From Parabacteroides chongii (GTDB lineage: Bacteria > Bacteroidota > Bacteroidia > Bacteroidales > Tannerellaceae), in the NCBI RefSeq assembly GCF_029581355.1, contig NZ_CP120849.1:1768501-1832500 (forward strand): 64,000 bases of DNA, in the 5' to 3' direction. Positions 8,896 through 18,335 of this stretch are shown piece by piece. Position numbers and translations under genes: made by a program. The notes beneath the pieces were generated by a model. That model ran no database searches and was not told the origin of the DNA. It saw nothing but the letters and a program-made list of their open reading frames with translations. Every line of letters begins with the position of its first letter. The first letter of the stretch is position 1.

Positions 8896-11223
8896 ATGAA
8901 ACGGATAATATTCGGGATCATGCTGCTTGGCTGCATGGTACAGGGAGTTTTTGCTCAAAATTTAGGGATAAAAGGTTTGGTGAAAGATGGTCGGAACAAA
9001 GAACCTCTTGAGTTTGCCAATGTCGTTCTGCAAACGATGGATTCTACGTTTATTACTGGAACAACTACCGATGGAAAGGGGTATTTTGTTTTAGATAAAG
9101 TGAAATCCGGTGATTATCTGCTGGCTATCTCCAGCTTGGGATATGAGACGCAGTATGTTTCTTTAAAAGGATTTAATAAAAGTGTGACGTTGGGTGATAT
9201 TCCGATGGAGGATGCGGCGGTCTCTTTGGATGGTGTTACAGTCAGTGCATCCAATACGAGCAGCCGTTCCGACCGGAAACTGGTTTTTCCGTCCGATCGG
9301 CAGGTAAAGGCTTCAACCAACGGTATGGATCTGTTGCAACAACTGATGCTGCCGAAGATACAGGTGAATCCGTTGTCAAGCGAAATTAAAGTGCCGGGAA
9401 ACGGTGAAGTTCAGCTTCGTATAAACGGGGTGAAAGTGGAGCTGGATGAAATCAAATCGTTGTTGCCTTCTGATATCATCCGTATTGAATATCATGATAA
9501 TCCCGGATTACGTTACGGTAATGCGGAAGTGGTACTCGATTATATTGTTCGTCGTCCGGAGACGGGGGGAAGTTTCAGCGTGGATATGAGTCAGGGAGTA
9601 AATGCCCTATGGGGAGAACATCGGGTTTCCGGGAAGATCAATCATAAGAAATCGGAGTTCGGTGCTTCCTATCGGATCGGTCCGCGCGATTTTTATGGTC
9701 TTTCCAGGGATAATGAAGAAATCTTTCATTTGGGTGACGGAACGGTTTTGCACCGGAAAGAAGAAGGTGAACCGGCTCATGGCCGTATGTTCATGCATAA
9801 TCTGAACCTGAATTATAGCGTACAGGATCCCGAGAAGTATTTATTCAATGCTACATTCCGCTATTGGAATAACCATCAACCGCATTGGGATTACCGCGGT
9901 GTTTTATCCAATCAGGAAAATTTGTCGGACTATGTAAATATGGTAGACCTGAATAGTTCAGATAATCAGGTTCCTGCATTAGACTTATATTATCAGCGTA
10001 ATTTGAAAAACGATCAGACGCTGGTTTTTAATGTGGTTGGAACCTACAACCGTACTTCTTCCCATCGTTTTTATCAGGAAAGTCGTGGTGAGGATCTGCT
10101 GACGGATATCGATAATCGTGTTTCGGGAAATAAATATTCGGTGATCGGTGAAGGTATTTATGAGAAAAAGCTGGAGAATGGGAACCGTTTGAGTACCGGT
10201 ATTCGCCATACACAGTCGTTTTCCAATAATGAATATCGCAACGGGCACGATTATAATACTCGTATGAATCAGTCAGAAAGTTATCTCTACGGAGAATTCA
10301 AAGGAAAAGCCCGGAAGCTGGATTATACGCTAGGGGTTGGTGTGTCGCGTTCCTATTACAAACAGGATGGAACAGATGATTCTTACCAATATTATACGTT
10401 CAATCCTCGTTTTACATTACAATATGCTTTACCCGGACAATCGTTTATCCGTTTGAGAGGTTTTGTCGGTAATTCTTCTCCTTCATTGGGGAATTTGAGT
10501 GCTATCGAGCAGGTAATCGATTCTTTGCAGCTGCAACGCGGTAATCCGCAACTGGAGGCTTATATGCGCTATCGCCTGGCACTAACTTATGAATATCAGA
10601 AAGGTATCTTTTATACCAATTTGGACGGAGCCTATGAATATCTTCCCAATTCTATTATGGACGAGAAATATCAGGAAGGCAATAAGATCATCCAGACCTG
10701 GAATAACCAAAAGAACTGGCAACGCCTGACCGGTTCGGCTATGTTCCGTATCGGACCGATCAAAGACATTCTGCAGTTCTCGTTTACTGGTGGTGTGAAT
10801 CATTATATCAGCAACGGAAACACTTATTCCCACCGCTATACGAACTGGTATTGTGAAGCACAGGCATCTCTCACCTGGAAAAAGTTCATGCTGATGTATC
10901 AGATGAATACGAACTGGAACTGGTTTTGGGGTGAAACTTTGGAAGGCGGTGAGAATATTCAGATGTTAATGGTGCGCTACAGTCATAAGAATCTGTCGCT
11001 GGGAGTAGGGGCAATTAACCCGTTCTCTGATAATTATAAGGTGAAGACAGAAAATTGGAACCAGTATGCATCTTATAAAAAAGCGATGTATATCAAAGAA
11101 AGCTCGCGTCTGTTCGTTGTCTCATTGACTTATAATTTCTCATTCGGTCGAACTTATAAGGCTGGTCAGAAACGTCTGAACAATGCAGATAACGACTCCG
11201 GTGTAATGAGTACGGGTAAATGA
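8896..11223 (+). CDS. Outer-membrane beta-barrel protein with carboxypeptidase-like N-terminal domain
   Basis: A 775-residue outer-membrane protein. Translation should start at the ATG at 8896, giving the signal peptide MKRIIFGIMLLGCMVQGVFA; the frame is open further upstream but that part does not look coding. A CarboxypepD_reg-like beta-sandwich follows (LGIKGLVKDGRNKEPLEFANV, residues about 22-100), then a plug-like region and a long barrel of the OMP_b-brl_3 type ending in NFSFGRTY near the C-terminus. Such proteins resemble TonB-dependent receptors but often lack a clear TonB box. The transported substrate is unknown. A flavin reductase gene follows but has its own promoter box. Confidence 0.82.
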   Translation: MKRIIFGIMLLGCMVQGVFAQNLGIKGLVKDGRNKEPLEFANVVLQTMDSTFITGTTTDGKGYFVLDKVKSGDYLLAISSLGYETQYVSLKGFNKSVTLGDIPMEDAAVSLDGVTVSASNTSSRSDRKLVFPSDRQVKASTNGMDLLQQLMLPKIQVNPLSSEIKVPGNGEVQLRINGVKVELDEIKSLLPSDIIRIEYHDNPGLRYGNAEVVLDYIVRRPETGGSFSVDMSQGVNALWGEHRVSGKINHKKSEFGASYRIGPRDFYGLSRDNEEIFHLGDGTVLHRKEEGEPAHGRMFMHNLNLNYSVQDPEKYLFNATFRYWNNHQPHWDYRGVLSNQENLSDYVNMVDLNSSDNQVPALDLYYQRNLKNDQTLVFNVVGTYNRTSSHRFYQESRGEDLLTDIDNRVSGNKYSVIGEGIYEKKLENGNRLSTGIRHTQSFSNNEYRNGHDYNTRMNQSESYLYGEFKGKARKLDYTLGVGVSRSYYKQDGTDDSYQYYTFNPRFTLQYALPGQSFIRLRGFVGNSSPSLGNLSAIEQVIDSLQLQRGNPQLEAYMRYRLALTYEYQKGIFYTNLDGAYEYLPNSIMDEKYQEGNKIIQTWNNQKNWQRLTGSAMFRIGPIKDILQFSFTGGVNHYISNGNTYSHRYTNWYCEAQASLTWKKFMLMYQMNTNWNWFWGETLEGGENIQMLMVRYSHKNLSLGVGAINPFSDNYKVKTENWNQYASYKKAMYIKESSRLFVVSLTYNFSFGRTYKAGQKRLNNADNDSGVMSTGK

Positions 11224-11232
11224 TATTCTTTG

Positions 11233-11240
11233 TACCTTTG
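11233..11240 (+). promoter_or_regulatory. -7 promoter box for the flavin reductase gene
   Basis: TACCTTTG on the plus strand, 23 bases before the ATG at 11264. Confidence 0.6.
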
Positions 11241-11263
11241 AAAAAAATTAAAGCGTATAATGT

Positions 11264-11770
11264 ATGAAAGCAATTGAACCCAGTCTGATCAAGGACAACT
11301 TTATTGAGATGATCGGTAAAGAGTGGATGCTGGTAAGTGCCGGCGACAAGGAGAAGTTTAACATGATGACGGCCAGTTGGGGAGGCGTAGGTTTTCTTTG
11401 GAATAAACCTGTCGTATTCGTATTCATCCGTCCGGAACGATATACCCGTGAATTTGTCGATGAAAAGGGATGTTTTACGCTCTCTTTCCTGGGAGAAGAA
11501 CACAAAGCGGCACATAAAATCTGTGGTTCTAAATCCGGACGTGATATTGACAAAGTTGCCGCAACCGGGTTGACTCCCTATTTTACTGAGCAAGGAAACC
11601 CCTGTTTTGAAGAGTCGCGGTTGACACTTGAGTGTAAGACGCTCTATGTGACAAAGATGGATAAGAATTGCTTTGTCGATCCGGCTTTGTATGAAAAATG
11701 GTATAGCGCGATGGCAGGTAATCCGCATAATGTATATGTGGCAGAAATACTGAATGCCTGGGAAAAGTGA
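11264..11770 (+). CDS. Flavin reductase-like FMN-binding split-barrel protein
   Basis: A 168-residue cytoplasmic protein of the flavin reductase-like split-barrel family. Features are the early NMMTASWGGVGFLWNKPV strand pair and the FTLSFLGEE segment that contacts FMN. Members bind FMN and reduce flavin or small substrates with NAD(P)H; many Bacteroidales copies have no assigned substrate. It ends two bases before the converging ATPase gene. Family assignment is good, the exact reaction is unknown. Confidence 0.85.
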   Translation: MKAIEPSLIKDNFIEMIGKEWMLVSAGDKEKFNMMTASWGGVGFLWNKPVVFVFIRPERYTREFVDEKGCFTLSFLGEEHKAAHKICGSKSGRDIDKVAATGLTPYFTEQGNPCFEESRLTLECKTLYVTKMDKNCFVDPALYEKWYSAMAGNPHNVYVAEILNAWEK

Positions 11771-11772
11771 TT

Positions 11773-12540
11773 TTACCTTAATCCGAGTTCCCTAAGCATT
11801 TGCTCCGTATGAGTTAAGAAATACTTCGTCAATTGATAATGTTGTGTTTCCTCATACGGAGTAATTTTTGCCCCGTCTTCGTCGATCGAGTAGATGTCTG
11901 CATCCGGGTAAGCCATGATGATCGGCGAGTGGGTAGAAATGATCAACTGACAGCCTTGTGCGACGAGTTCATGGATGCGTACCAGCAAAGCCAGTTGGCG
12001 TTGAGGGGAGAGGGCCGCCTCCGGTTCATCGAGGATAAAGAGAGTGTTTCTTCCTGCGTAATTCAGGAAAGTGCTGAGAAAGCTTTCCCCGTGCGATTGT
12101 TCCAGTAAGCGTCGTCCGCCGTAGGCTCCCATCGAATAATCACGTCCATACTTCAGAATGTCTTTCATCGACTTGGCATCGATTTCGGCAGCATGATCGA
12201 AAAAGGATTCAGCGCGGAAAAAGAAGTGGTCGAAAGGTTTCCGCTCTTCAATCAGGCGAATGCACTGTGGCAGAACGTTTGAGTATGATTTCCATGCTTC
12301 AACACCGTCATAAAGCATTCCTTGTTGATCTTCGTCGCGTTCTTCATATTTGAACATGATACCTTCCAGCAGGGTCGATTTGCCTGCACCGTTTTCACCG
12401 ACCAGAAAAGTAACCGGTTTACGGAAAACGATTGATTCGATATAGCGTACGGCTGCAGCGCGGAACGGGTATTTTAAGTCTTCTACCGGTCCTTCCACTT
12501 CTGCCGGATTGGTCAGTTTTACTTGTTTGAGGTAAATCAT
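11773..12540 (-). CDS. AAA/SMC-like ATPase (predicted ATP-binding protein)
   Basis: A 255-residue soluble ATPase related to the ABC/SMC head. Walker A is GENGAGKST near residue 45; the Walker B region is LFILDEPEAALSPQRQ, and IISTHSPIIMAYP follows with the switch histidine. No long coiled coil is present, so it is a compact stand-alone ATPase of unknown role. The start at ATG 12540 is chosen because a TACATTTG box at 12555-12562 leaves only a short leader; a TTG start at 12585 would overlap the neighbouring gene. Confidence 0.82.
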   Translation of the reverse strand: MIYLKQVKLTNPAEVEGPVEDLKYPFRAAAVRYIESIVFRKPVTFLVGENGAGKSTLLEGIMFKYEERDEDQQGMLYDGVEAWKSYSNVLPQCIRLIEERKPFDHFFFRAESFFDHAAEIDAKSMKDILKYGRDYSMGAYGGRRLLEQSHGESFLSTFLNYAGRNTLFILDEPEAALSPQRQLALLVRIHELVAQGCQLIISTHSPIIMAYPDADIYSIDEDGAKITPYEETQHYQLTKYFLTHTEQMLRELGLR

Positions 12541-12554
12541 AGCTTTCTTTTTTA

Positions 12555-12562
12555 CAAATGTA
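12555..12562 (-). promoter_or_regulatory. -7 promoter box for the AAA ATPase gene
   Basis: TACATTTG on the minus strand matches TAnnTTTG and supports the start at 12540. It lies inside the gap after the helix-hairpin-helix gene. Confidence 0.5.
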
Positions 12563-12577
12563 TATAAACTTCTTTGC

Positions 12578-13303
12578 TTATTCAAACGACAGATAGGGTG
12601 TCAGCCTTTCCTTGTCGGTATCGGTAAATTCTTCCAGTAACTGAAAATTCTCCCAACCGGTCAGTTTCCCCTTTTGTTTTCGTAATTGTTCGATAATGCG
12701 GGCTTGCTGCTTGTTTATATAAGGATGTCTGTAGAGGTCTTGGATGTAAACTCGGTTTACAAATAATTTACAAATAGCTGACTTGTCTACCGAAAACCAC
12801 GATTTCATCGCATTATATCGTTCCTCGTCGATCCCATATACTTCACAAAGTTGGGATACGGAATAGAAGCCTCCTAACAATTCTCTGTATTTAACAATCC
12901 GGCGGGCGAATGTGCTTCCGATGCCGGGTACTTTTTTTAGAATTGTCGTATCGGCGGTATTGAGCTCGACGATAGTTCCGACGGGATATTTTTCTGTTGG
13001 GGGAAAATACTTCCTTTCGGATGTATTTTTAGTTTCTCTCGGATGAAATTCTTTTTTCTCTCGGGAGAAATTATTTTTACTATCGGATGAGGGTATTTGC
13101 CGCTTCCCGGAATCAGGTCTGTTTACAGTTGTATCTGAAGTCATTGGGACCAGTTCCGCTGCCTTTTTATTTTCATCGGCAAAATATGCAGGTTTGTTGT
13201 CTGTCAGCAACAAAATGATCCAGGATATAGAGATCAGGCAGAGTAGGAGAGTAAGGGCCCTGCGTTCCCCTTTTGAAAAATAAAGTAAATCCCGCCAGTT
13301 CAT
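12578..13303 (-). CDS. Membrane-anchored helix-hairpin-helix protein (ComEA-like)
   Basis: 241 residues. A single N-terminal transmembrane helix (about 16-33) is followed by a low-complexity polar linker to about residue 105. Then comes a helix-hairpin-helix domain with the typical ELNTADTTILKKVPGIGSTF start and a second partial HhH repeat near the end (NKQQARIIEQLRKQKG). ComEA-type proteins bind double-stranded DNA in the periplasm during natural uptake. In Bacteroidales the role of these proteins is unproven. It has its own -7 box at 13347-13354. Confidence 0.82.
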   Translation of the reverse strand: MNWRDLLYFSKGERRALTLLLCLISISWIILLLTDNKPAYFADENKKAAELVPMTSDTTVNRPDSGKRQIPSSDSKNNFSREKKEFHPRETKNTSERKYFPPTEKYPVGTIVELNTADTTILKKVPGIGSTFARRIVKYRELLGGFYSVSQLCEVYGIDEERYNAMKSWFSVDKSAICKLFVNRVYIQDLYRHPYINKQQARIIEQLRKQKGKLTGWENFQLLEEFTDTDKERLTPYLSFE

Positions 13304-13346
13304 AGTTTATAAAGATTATGGTTTGATATTTCGTCTGTTTCTGTTG

Positions 13347-13354
13347 CAAAGATA
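13347..13354 (-). promoter_or_regulatory. -7 promoter box for the helix-hairpin-helix gene
   Basis: TATCTTTG on the minus strand, about 44 bases before the ATG at 13303. Confidence 0.6.
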
Positions 13355-13396
13355 TAAGTTACTGCCAATAAACAAGTAACTTATATCGTTTATTTT

Positions 13397-14767
13397 TCAA
13401 AACAAAACGGTTATCTTTTTGACCAGTCCCAATTCGTTCAGGAAAATAAGTCCGATCGCTGCAGGAGCGATGTATTTGATAAAGAAAGCATATGTGTTGA
13501 AGAAATAAAAAGTGATTGTCCCTTTGTTTGTCAATTCCTCTTTCAGAACTTTCTTTTCAATCCGCAGGCCGACGAAGATACAGATCATCATACCTCCGAT
13601 AGGCATCATTATTTTGGCTGTCAGATAATCCAGTGCATCGAAAAGGATCATGCCTCCGATCGTGTATTCTTTAAGCAGGCCGAAAGATAATGAACTCAAA
13701 GCGCCGATGACGGCAACCCCTATGGAGACAATCCAGGCGGCTTTTTTTCGGGTCATGTGATATTCTTCATGTACATAAGCGGTAGCGACCTCGTGTAAAG
13801 AAATCGTAGAGGTCAATGCTGCCAAAGCCAGTAAAATAAAGAAAATGAGTGACCAGATATTTCCAAACGGCAGTTGTTCGAAAATATTGGGCAGAGTGAT
13901 GAATACCAGCTCCGGACCTGCAGTCGGTTCGATACCGAAACTGAACACGGCAGGAAATACCATAATACCTGCCAGCAATGCTACGAAAGTATTCAGAACA
14001 GTTACCTGCACCGCCGTTAATTGCAGATTGGTCTCTTTCCCGAAATAAGAAGAATAGGTAATCAGACACCCCATACCGATACTCAGTGAAAAGAAAGTTT
14101 GTCCCATCGCACTCAGAACGACGGAAGAGGTGATCTTGTCGAAGTCAGGCTTGAACAGGAATGCCAATCCTTCATCCACTCCCGGTAAGGTGACAGAACG
14201 GATACACAAGACCAATAATATGATAAACAAGGCTGGCATCATAATCTTGGAAGCCCTTTCAATCCCTTTTTCTACACCCGAAACAATGATGAAATGCGTC
14301 AGTCCGATAAAGACAATCGTCCACATAATGGGTCGCAGGGCACTTGACGAAAACGCCTCGAAGTCTGATGTAAACTCTGCCGTTGTCTTTCCTGACAGCG
14401 AACCGGTCATCGCCTGCCATATATATTCCAGCGTCCAGCCGGAAACCACCGCATAAAAACCTAATATAAGAAAAGCCGCCAGGACACCGTTATAACCGAT
14501 CAGCGACCATTTTGTACCCGGTGCCAGCTCCTTGAAAGCTCCGGCTGCATTTCTGCGTGAATGCCGGCCGATAAAAAATTCAGTAATCATGATGGGAAGT
14601 CCGAGCAAGACAGTACATATCATGAAAACCAACAGGAAAGCACCTCCGCCATTCGATCCTACCATATAAGGGAAACGCCAGATGCTCCCTAAACCTACTG
14701 CGCATCCGACGGTTGCTAATATTACTCCGATTTTGCTACCAAAAGTGACTCTCTCTTTATTTGCCAT
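13397..14767 (-). CDS. Sodium-dependent neurotransmitter-symporter-family (NSS/SNF) transporter
   Basis: A 456-residue inner-membrane symporter. The first helix carries the family signature GCAVGLGSIWRFPYMVGSNGGGAF, whose unwound part binds sodium and substrate in LeuT. About 11-12 hydrophobic helices follow. Bacterial members import amino acids such as tryptophan, tyrosine or leucine with sodium. Lies 22 bases after the LolD-like gene on the same strand, so tcdA, the ATPase gene and this gene may be one transcript. Family is certain, substrate is not. Confidence 0.93.
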   Translation of the reverse strand: MANKERVTFGSKIGVILATVGCAVGLGSIWRFPYMVGSNGGGAFLLVFMICTVLLGLPIMITEFFIGRHSRRNAAGAFKELAPGTKWSLIGYNGVLAAFLILGFYAVVSGWTLEYIWQAMTGSLSGKTTAEFTSDFEAFSSSALRPIMWTIVFIGLTHFIIVSGVEKGIERASKIMMPALFIILLVLCIRSVTLPGVDEGLAFLFKPDFDKITSSVVLSAMGQTFFSLSIGMGCLITYSSYFGKETNLQLTAVQVTVLNTFVALLAGIMVFPAVFSFGIEPTAGPELVFITLPNIFEQLPFGNIWSLIFFILLALAALTSTISLHEVATAYVHEEYHMTRKKAAWIVSIGVAVIGALSSLSFGLLKEYTIGGMILFDALDYLTAKIMMPIGGMMICIFVGLRIEKKVLKEELTNKGTITFYFFNTYAFFIKYIAPAAIGLIFLNELGLVKKITVLF

Positions 14768-14789
14768 AACTGATTTATACTCTTTCTTT

Positions 14790-15443
14790 TTATTGTAAAA
14801 CGACCCCGTCTTTGATATGTATCACGCGGTCTGTGTTTGCCGCCAGTTGTTCATCGTGGGTTACGATGACAAATGTCTGATGCATCTGGTCACGTAGCTC
14901 AAAGAAAAGGCTGTGTAATTCTTCTTTATTTTTGGTATCCAAACTACCGGAAGGTTCGTCTGCCAGGATCACTGACGGGTTATTGATCAACGCACGTGCT
15001 ACGGCAACCCGCTGTTTTTCTCCTCCGGATAATTCTGCCGGCTTGTGAGTCATACGGTCTGATAGTTTCATGAAATCAAGAATCTCTTTCGCCCTTCTTT
15101 CTGCATCGGAAGCCTTTTCATGTGCAATCAGAGCAGGGATCATGACATTTTCCAGTGCCGTGAACTCTGGTAATAGCTGATGGAACTGAAAAACAAAACC
15201 GATATTCTTATTGCGGAAAGAAGCCAGTTCTTTTTCAGATAATTTGCCGGTTTCGGTCCCGTTGATGAACAATTGTCCGTTATCCGGTGTATCCAGCGTA
15301 CCGATAATCTGAAGCAGCGTTGTTTTTCCCGCTCCGCTGGGACCGACAATCGCTACAACCTCACTCTTATTAATGGTCAGGTCAATGCCTTTCAGCACCT
15401 GTAAATTCCCGAAACTTTTGGTAATGCCTTGTGTCTGTATCAT
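14790..15443 (-). CDS. ABC transporter ATP-binding protein (LolD-like)
   Basis: A 217-residue ATPase of the MacB/LolD/FtsE class: Walker A GPSGAGKT near residue 34, Q-loop [16 protein letters not shown], signature LSGGEKQR, Walker [13 protein letters not shown], switch His in VTHDE. The spacing and the [15 protein letters not shown] text resemble LolD, which with LolCE releases lipoproteins from the inner membrane. No permease gene is adjacent, as is common for lolD in Bacteroidetes. It starts one base after the stop of tcdA, so they are co-transcribed. Confidence 0.85.
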   Translation of the reverse strand: MIQTQGITKSFGNLQVLKGIDLTINKSEVVAIVGPSGAGKTTLLQIIGTLDTPDNGQLFINGTETGKLSEKELASFRNKNIGFVFQFHQLLPEFTALENVMIPALIAHEKASDAERRAKEILDFMKLSDRMTHKPAELSGGEKQRVAVARALINNPSVILADEPSGSLDTKNKEELHSLFFELRDQMHQTFVIVTHDEQLAANTDRVIHIKDGVVLQ

Positions 15444-15444
15444 A

Positions 15445-16158
15445 TTAGATATTTCTTATTACATAGGAAGCCAGATAACAACCGAAAATGGCGGGCATAT
15501 ATGCGACCGTTCCGGTGGTTGTCCGCTTGCATTGTTCGTTTTCCACCTCTACGATTGCGTTCGGATCGGCGAACTCGGTAGAGAAGACGACCGGAATGCC
15601 TTTGTTCACACCCAAATGGTGAAGACGTTTGCGTACCGCCCTTGCCAATGTGCAGTTGTAGCTCTTGGAAATATCGGCTATCTTCACCTGCGACGGATCG
15701 AGCTTGGCACCGGCTCCCATAGAGGAAACAATTGGAATATCATGTTTGTTGGCATAAGCCAACAGGTACACTTTCGGGCTGAGCGAATCGATGGCATCCA
15801 CGATGAAATCGTATTTTTGAGAAGAAAGAACTTCATCCGTCCGTTCGTCGCGCAGGAATTCATTGAGTATTGTCAGCTTTAACCTGGGATTGATATCGAG
15901 TAGACGTCGGCCGACGACTTCAGCTTTCTGCATCCCCAATGTAGAATGCAAAGCAGGCAATTGCCGGTTGATATTGCTTTCATTTACCGTATCCGCATCG
16001 ACAATGGTCATATGTCCGATTCCGGCCCGGCAGATCTGCTCGGCTGCATACGCTCCGACACCTCCCAATCCTACAACCAGCACATGGCAATGTGATAAGT
16101 ACTCCATCCGTTCGGCACCGAGTAAAAGTTCCGTCCGTGTGTTCCAATTGTAACTCAT
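15445..16158 (-). CDS. tcdA: tRNA threonylcarbamoyladenosine dehydratase (TcdA/CsdL, ThiF family)
   Basis: A 237-residue E1-like enzyme that cyclises t6A at position 37 of tRNAs to ct6A using ATP. The nucleotide-binding motif is [19 protein letters not shown], followed by [16 protein letters not shown] (the conserved adenylation Asn-Arg-Gln) and [14 protein letters not shown]-terminal helix anchors such proteins to the membrane (GCYLASYVI). Start ATG 16158 is preferred over GTG 16176 because the promoter box is at 16176-16183. First gene of a likely tcdA-ATPase-NSS transcript. Confidence 0.9.
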   Translation of the reverse strand: MSYNWNTRTELLLGAERMEYLSHCHVLVVGLGGVGAYAAEQICRAGIGHMTIVDADTVNESNINRQLPALHSTLGMQKAEVVGRRLLDINPRLKLTILNEFLRDERTDEVLSSQKYDFIVDAIDSLSPKVYLLAYANKHDIPIVSSMGAGAKLDPSQVKIADISKSYNCTLARAVRKRLHHLGVNKGIPVVFSTEFADPNAIVEVENEQCKRTTTGTVAYMPAIFGCYLASYVIRNI

Positions 16159-16175
16159 TAATATGTTTTTGAGCA

Positions 16176-16183
16176 CAAAAGTA
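16176..16183 (-). promoter_or_regulatory. -7 promoter box for the tcdA transcript
   Basis: TACTTTTG on the minus strand, 18 bases before the ATG at 16158. Confidence 0.55.
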
Positions 16184-16296
16184 ATAAATCAATCAGAAAC
16201 CGCCTTTTTATTAGTCATCTTTTAACTATTCCTTTATTTTAGGCTTGTCCGGATGATTAAAAAGCAGTAATATTGTGCGCTTAAATTTAAAATACG

Positions 16297-18261
16297 ATGA
16301 AGATAAGACGCTATTTGATGCTTTTTGCAGCATGTACTCTCTTTTTAGGGAAAAGTTTTGCTGCCAATAATGAGAAACCGTTCGTGATACCGGAATTACA
16401 GGAATGGAGAGGTGCTCAGGGAATGTTTACACCCTCGGCAACTTCCCGTATCGTTTGGCAGGGGAAAGATTCGGCTGTAGCCCGTGTAGCCAATCAGTTT
16501 GCAGAAGATTATGAGACGATGTTCGGGCGTAAACTGACTGTTGTACAGGGCAGAGCTTCTGCCGGTGATTTTGTTTTTTCTTTGTCCGGCGACCGGCAAT
16601 TGGGTGAAGAAGGATATGCTGTCCGGATTGCAGACCGTGTAAACGTATCCGCTCCTAAAGCAAAAGGTTTATACTGGGCGACCCGTACACTCCTGCAAAT
16701 GACCGAACAAAACAGTGATCAGGCATTGCCTAAAGGTTCGATGCGCGATTATCCCGACTATGCGATCCGTGGCTTTATGATGGATTGCGGACGAAAATTC
16801 ATTCCGATGGATTTTCTGCGCGATTATGTAAAGATGATGGCTTATTATAAGATGAATACTTTTCAGATCCATCTGAACGACAATGCATTTAAACAGTATT
16901 TCGAACATGACTGGAATAAAACCTATGCCGCATTCCGCCTGGAAAGTGAATTTTTCCCTGGACTGACTGCCCGTGACGGTTATTATACAAAGAAAGAATT
17001 TATTGATTTTCAGCTGATGGCCGATAGCCTCGGAGTCGAGATCATTCCGGAAATAGATGTTCCCGCCCATTCATTGGCACTGACGCAGTATCGTCCGGAG
17101 ATCGGTAGCGAAGAATATGGTATGGATCACCTGGATTTGTTCAAACCGGAAACCTACCAGTTTGTCGATAGCCTGTTCCGTGAATATCTGGAAGGACGAA
17201 ATCCGGTCTTTATCGGAAAACGAGTACATATCGGAACCGATGAATATTCGAATAAAAAGAAAGATGTAGTAGAGAAATTCCGTGAATTCACCGATCATTA
17301 TATCCGTTTTGTAGAAGGCTTCGGCAAGCAGGCCTGTGTCTGGGGAGCTTTGACCCATGCAAACGGCGATACTCCCGTTAAGTCTGAAAACGTTTTGATG
17401 AGTGCCTGGTATAACGGCTATGCAGATCCGAAGGAGATGATCAAACAGGGATATGACCTGGTCAGTGTTCCCGACGGTTATTTGTATATCGTTCCGGCTG
17501 CCGGTTATTATTACGATTATCTGAATACGGAGAAATTATATAAAGACTGGACACCGGCACATATCGGTAAAGAAGTTTTCCCTGAGAGACACAAACAGAT
17601 CAAAGGTGGAATGTTTGCCGTGTGGAACGACCATGCAGGCAACGGAATCAGTACGAAAGATATTCACTACCGTGTATTCCCGGCGATGCAGACATTGGCT
17701 GTTAAGATGTGGACGGGCAAAGACTGTAAGGTTCCTTACGAGACCTTTAATACGAAGCGTACCGCATTGGGCGAAGGTCCCGGTGTAAATATTGCCGGAC
17801 GCATGGGAAACAAGCCTCGTGCTGTCTACAACCAGGATGTTTTAAAACCGAATACAAAGACGGGGCTGAAAGAGATCGGTTATCATTATACAGTTTCATT
17901 TGATGTCCAGTCCGTTAAAGAGGAACCCGGAACAGAACTATTCCGTTCTCCCGATGCCGTATTTTATTTGTCCGATCCAGTCAGCGGTAAATTAGGTTTT
18001 GCCCGTGACGGTTATCTGAATACATTCAATTATCAGTTCTATCCCGAAGAGGAAGCATCCGTAGCAATCAGTGGTGATGAAAAAACAACACGTTTGTATA
18101 TTAACGGAGACCTGAAAGAAGAACTGAATATTCAGAAACGTTTCTTTAATGGTGGAAAAGATTCTATGAGTTATGTACGGACATTGGTCTTTCCTTTAGA
18201 GAAAACAGGTGATTTCAAGAGTACGATTAAGAATGTAGAGGTGCTGAACTATTGTAAGTAA
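16297..18261 (+). CDS. GH20 beta-N-acetylhexosaminidase
   Basis: 654 residues with a signal peptide ending near SFAANNEK. An N-terminal GH20b-like domain spans about 25-150, and the catalytic TIM barrel about 155-480. The paired catalytic residues Asp315-Glu316 lie in HIGTDEY, where the usual motif is H-x-G-(G/A)-D-E; here a Thr precedes the Asp. A C-terminal beta-sandwich (about 500-654) resembles a concanavalin-like module. The enzyme should release terminal GlcNAc or GalNAc from host glycans in the periplasm or on the surface. It is a single gene closed by a strong terminator, not part of a visible SusCD locus. A different GH20 gene ends at 317. Confidence 0.88.
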   Translation: MKIRRYLMLFAACTLFLGKSFAANNEKPFVIPELQEWRGAQGMFTPSATSRIVWQGKDSAVARVANQFAEDYETMFGRKLTVVQGRASAGDFVFSLSGDRQLGEEGYAVRIADRVNVSAPKAKGLYWATRTLLQMTEQNSDQALPKGSMRDYPDYAIRGFMMDCGRKFIPMDFLRDYVKMMAYYKMNTFQIHLNDNAFKQYFEHDWNKTYAAFRLESEFFPGLTARDGYYTKKEFIDFQLMADSLGVEIIPEIDVPAHSLALTQYRPEIGSEEYGMDHLDLFKPETYQFVDSLFREYLEGRNPVFIGKRVHIGTDEYSNKKKDVVEKFREFTDHYIRFVEGFGKQACVWGALTHANGDTPVKSENVLMSAWYNGYADPKEMIKQGYDLVSVPDGYLYIVPAAGYYYDYLNTEKLYKDWTPAHIGKEVFPERHKQIKGGMFAVWNDHAGNGISTKDIHYRVFPAMQTLAVKMWTGKDCKVPYETFNTKRTALGEGPGVNIAGRMGNKPRAVYNQDVLKPNTKTGLKEIGYHYTVSFDVQSVKEEPGTELFRSPDAVFYLSDPVSGKLGFARDGYLNTFNYQFYPEEEASVAISGDEKTTRLYINGDLKEELNIQKRFFNGGKDSMSYVRTLVFPLEKTGDFKSTIKNVEVLNYCK

Positions 18262-18290
18262 GGAGCAGAAGGGGCATAGATATATATTAT

Positions 18291-18331
18291 AAAAACGAAA
18301 AGCAGGAATAATTATCCTGCTTTTCGTTTTT
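18291..18331. terminator. Bidirectional terminator after the GH20 gene
   Basis: A perfect 17-bp stem (AAAAACGAAAAGCAGGA and its complement) with a 7-base loop gives A-run and T-run ends on both strands. It separates the GH20 gene from the converging chelatase gene. Confidence 0.9.
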
Positions 18332-18335
18332 GTCT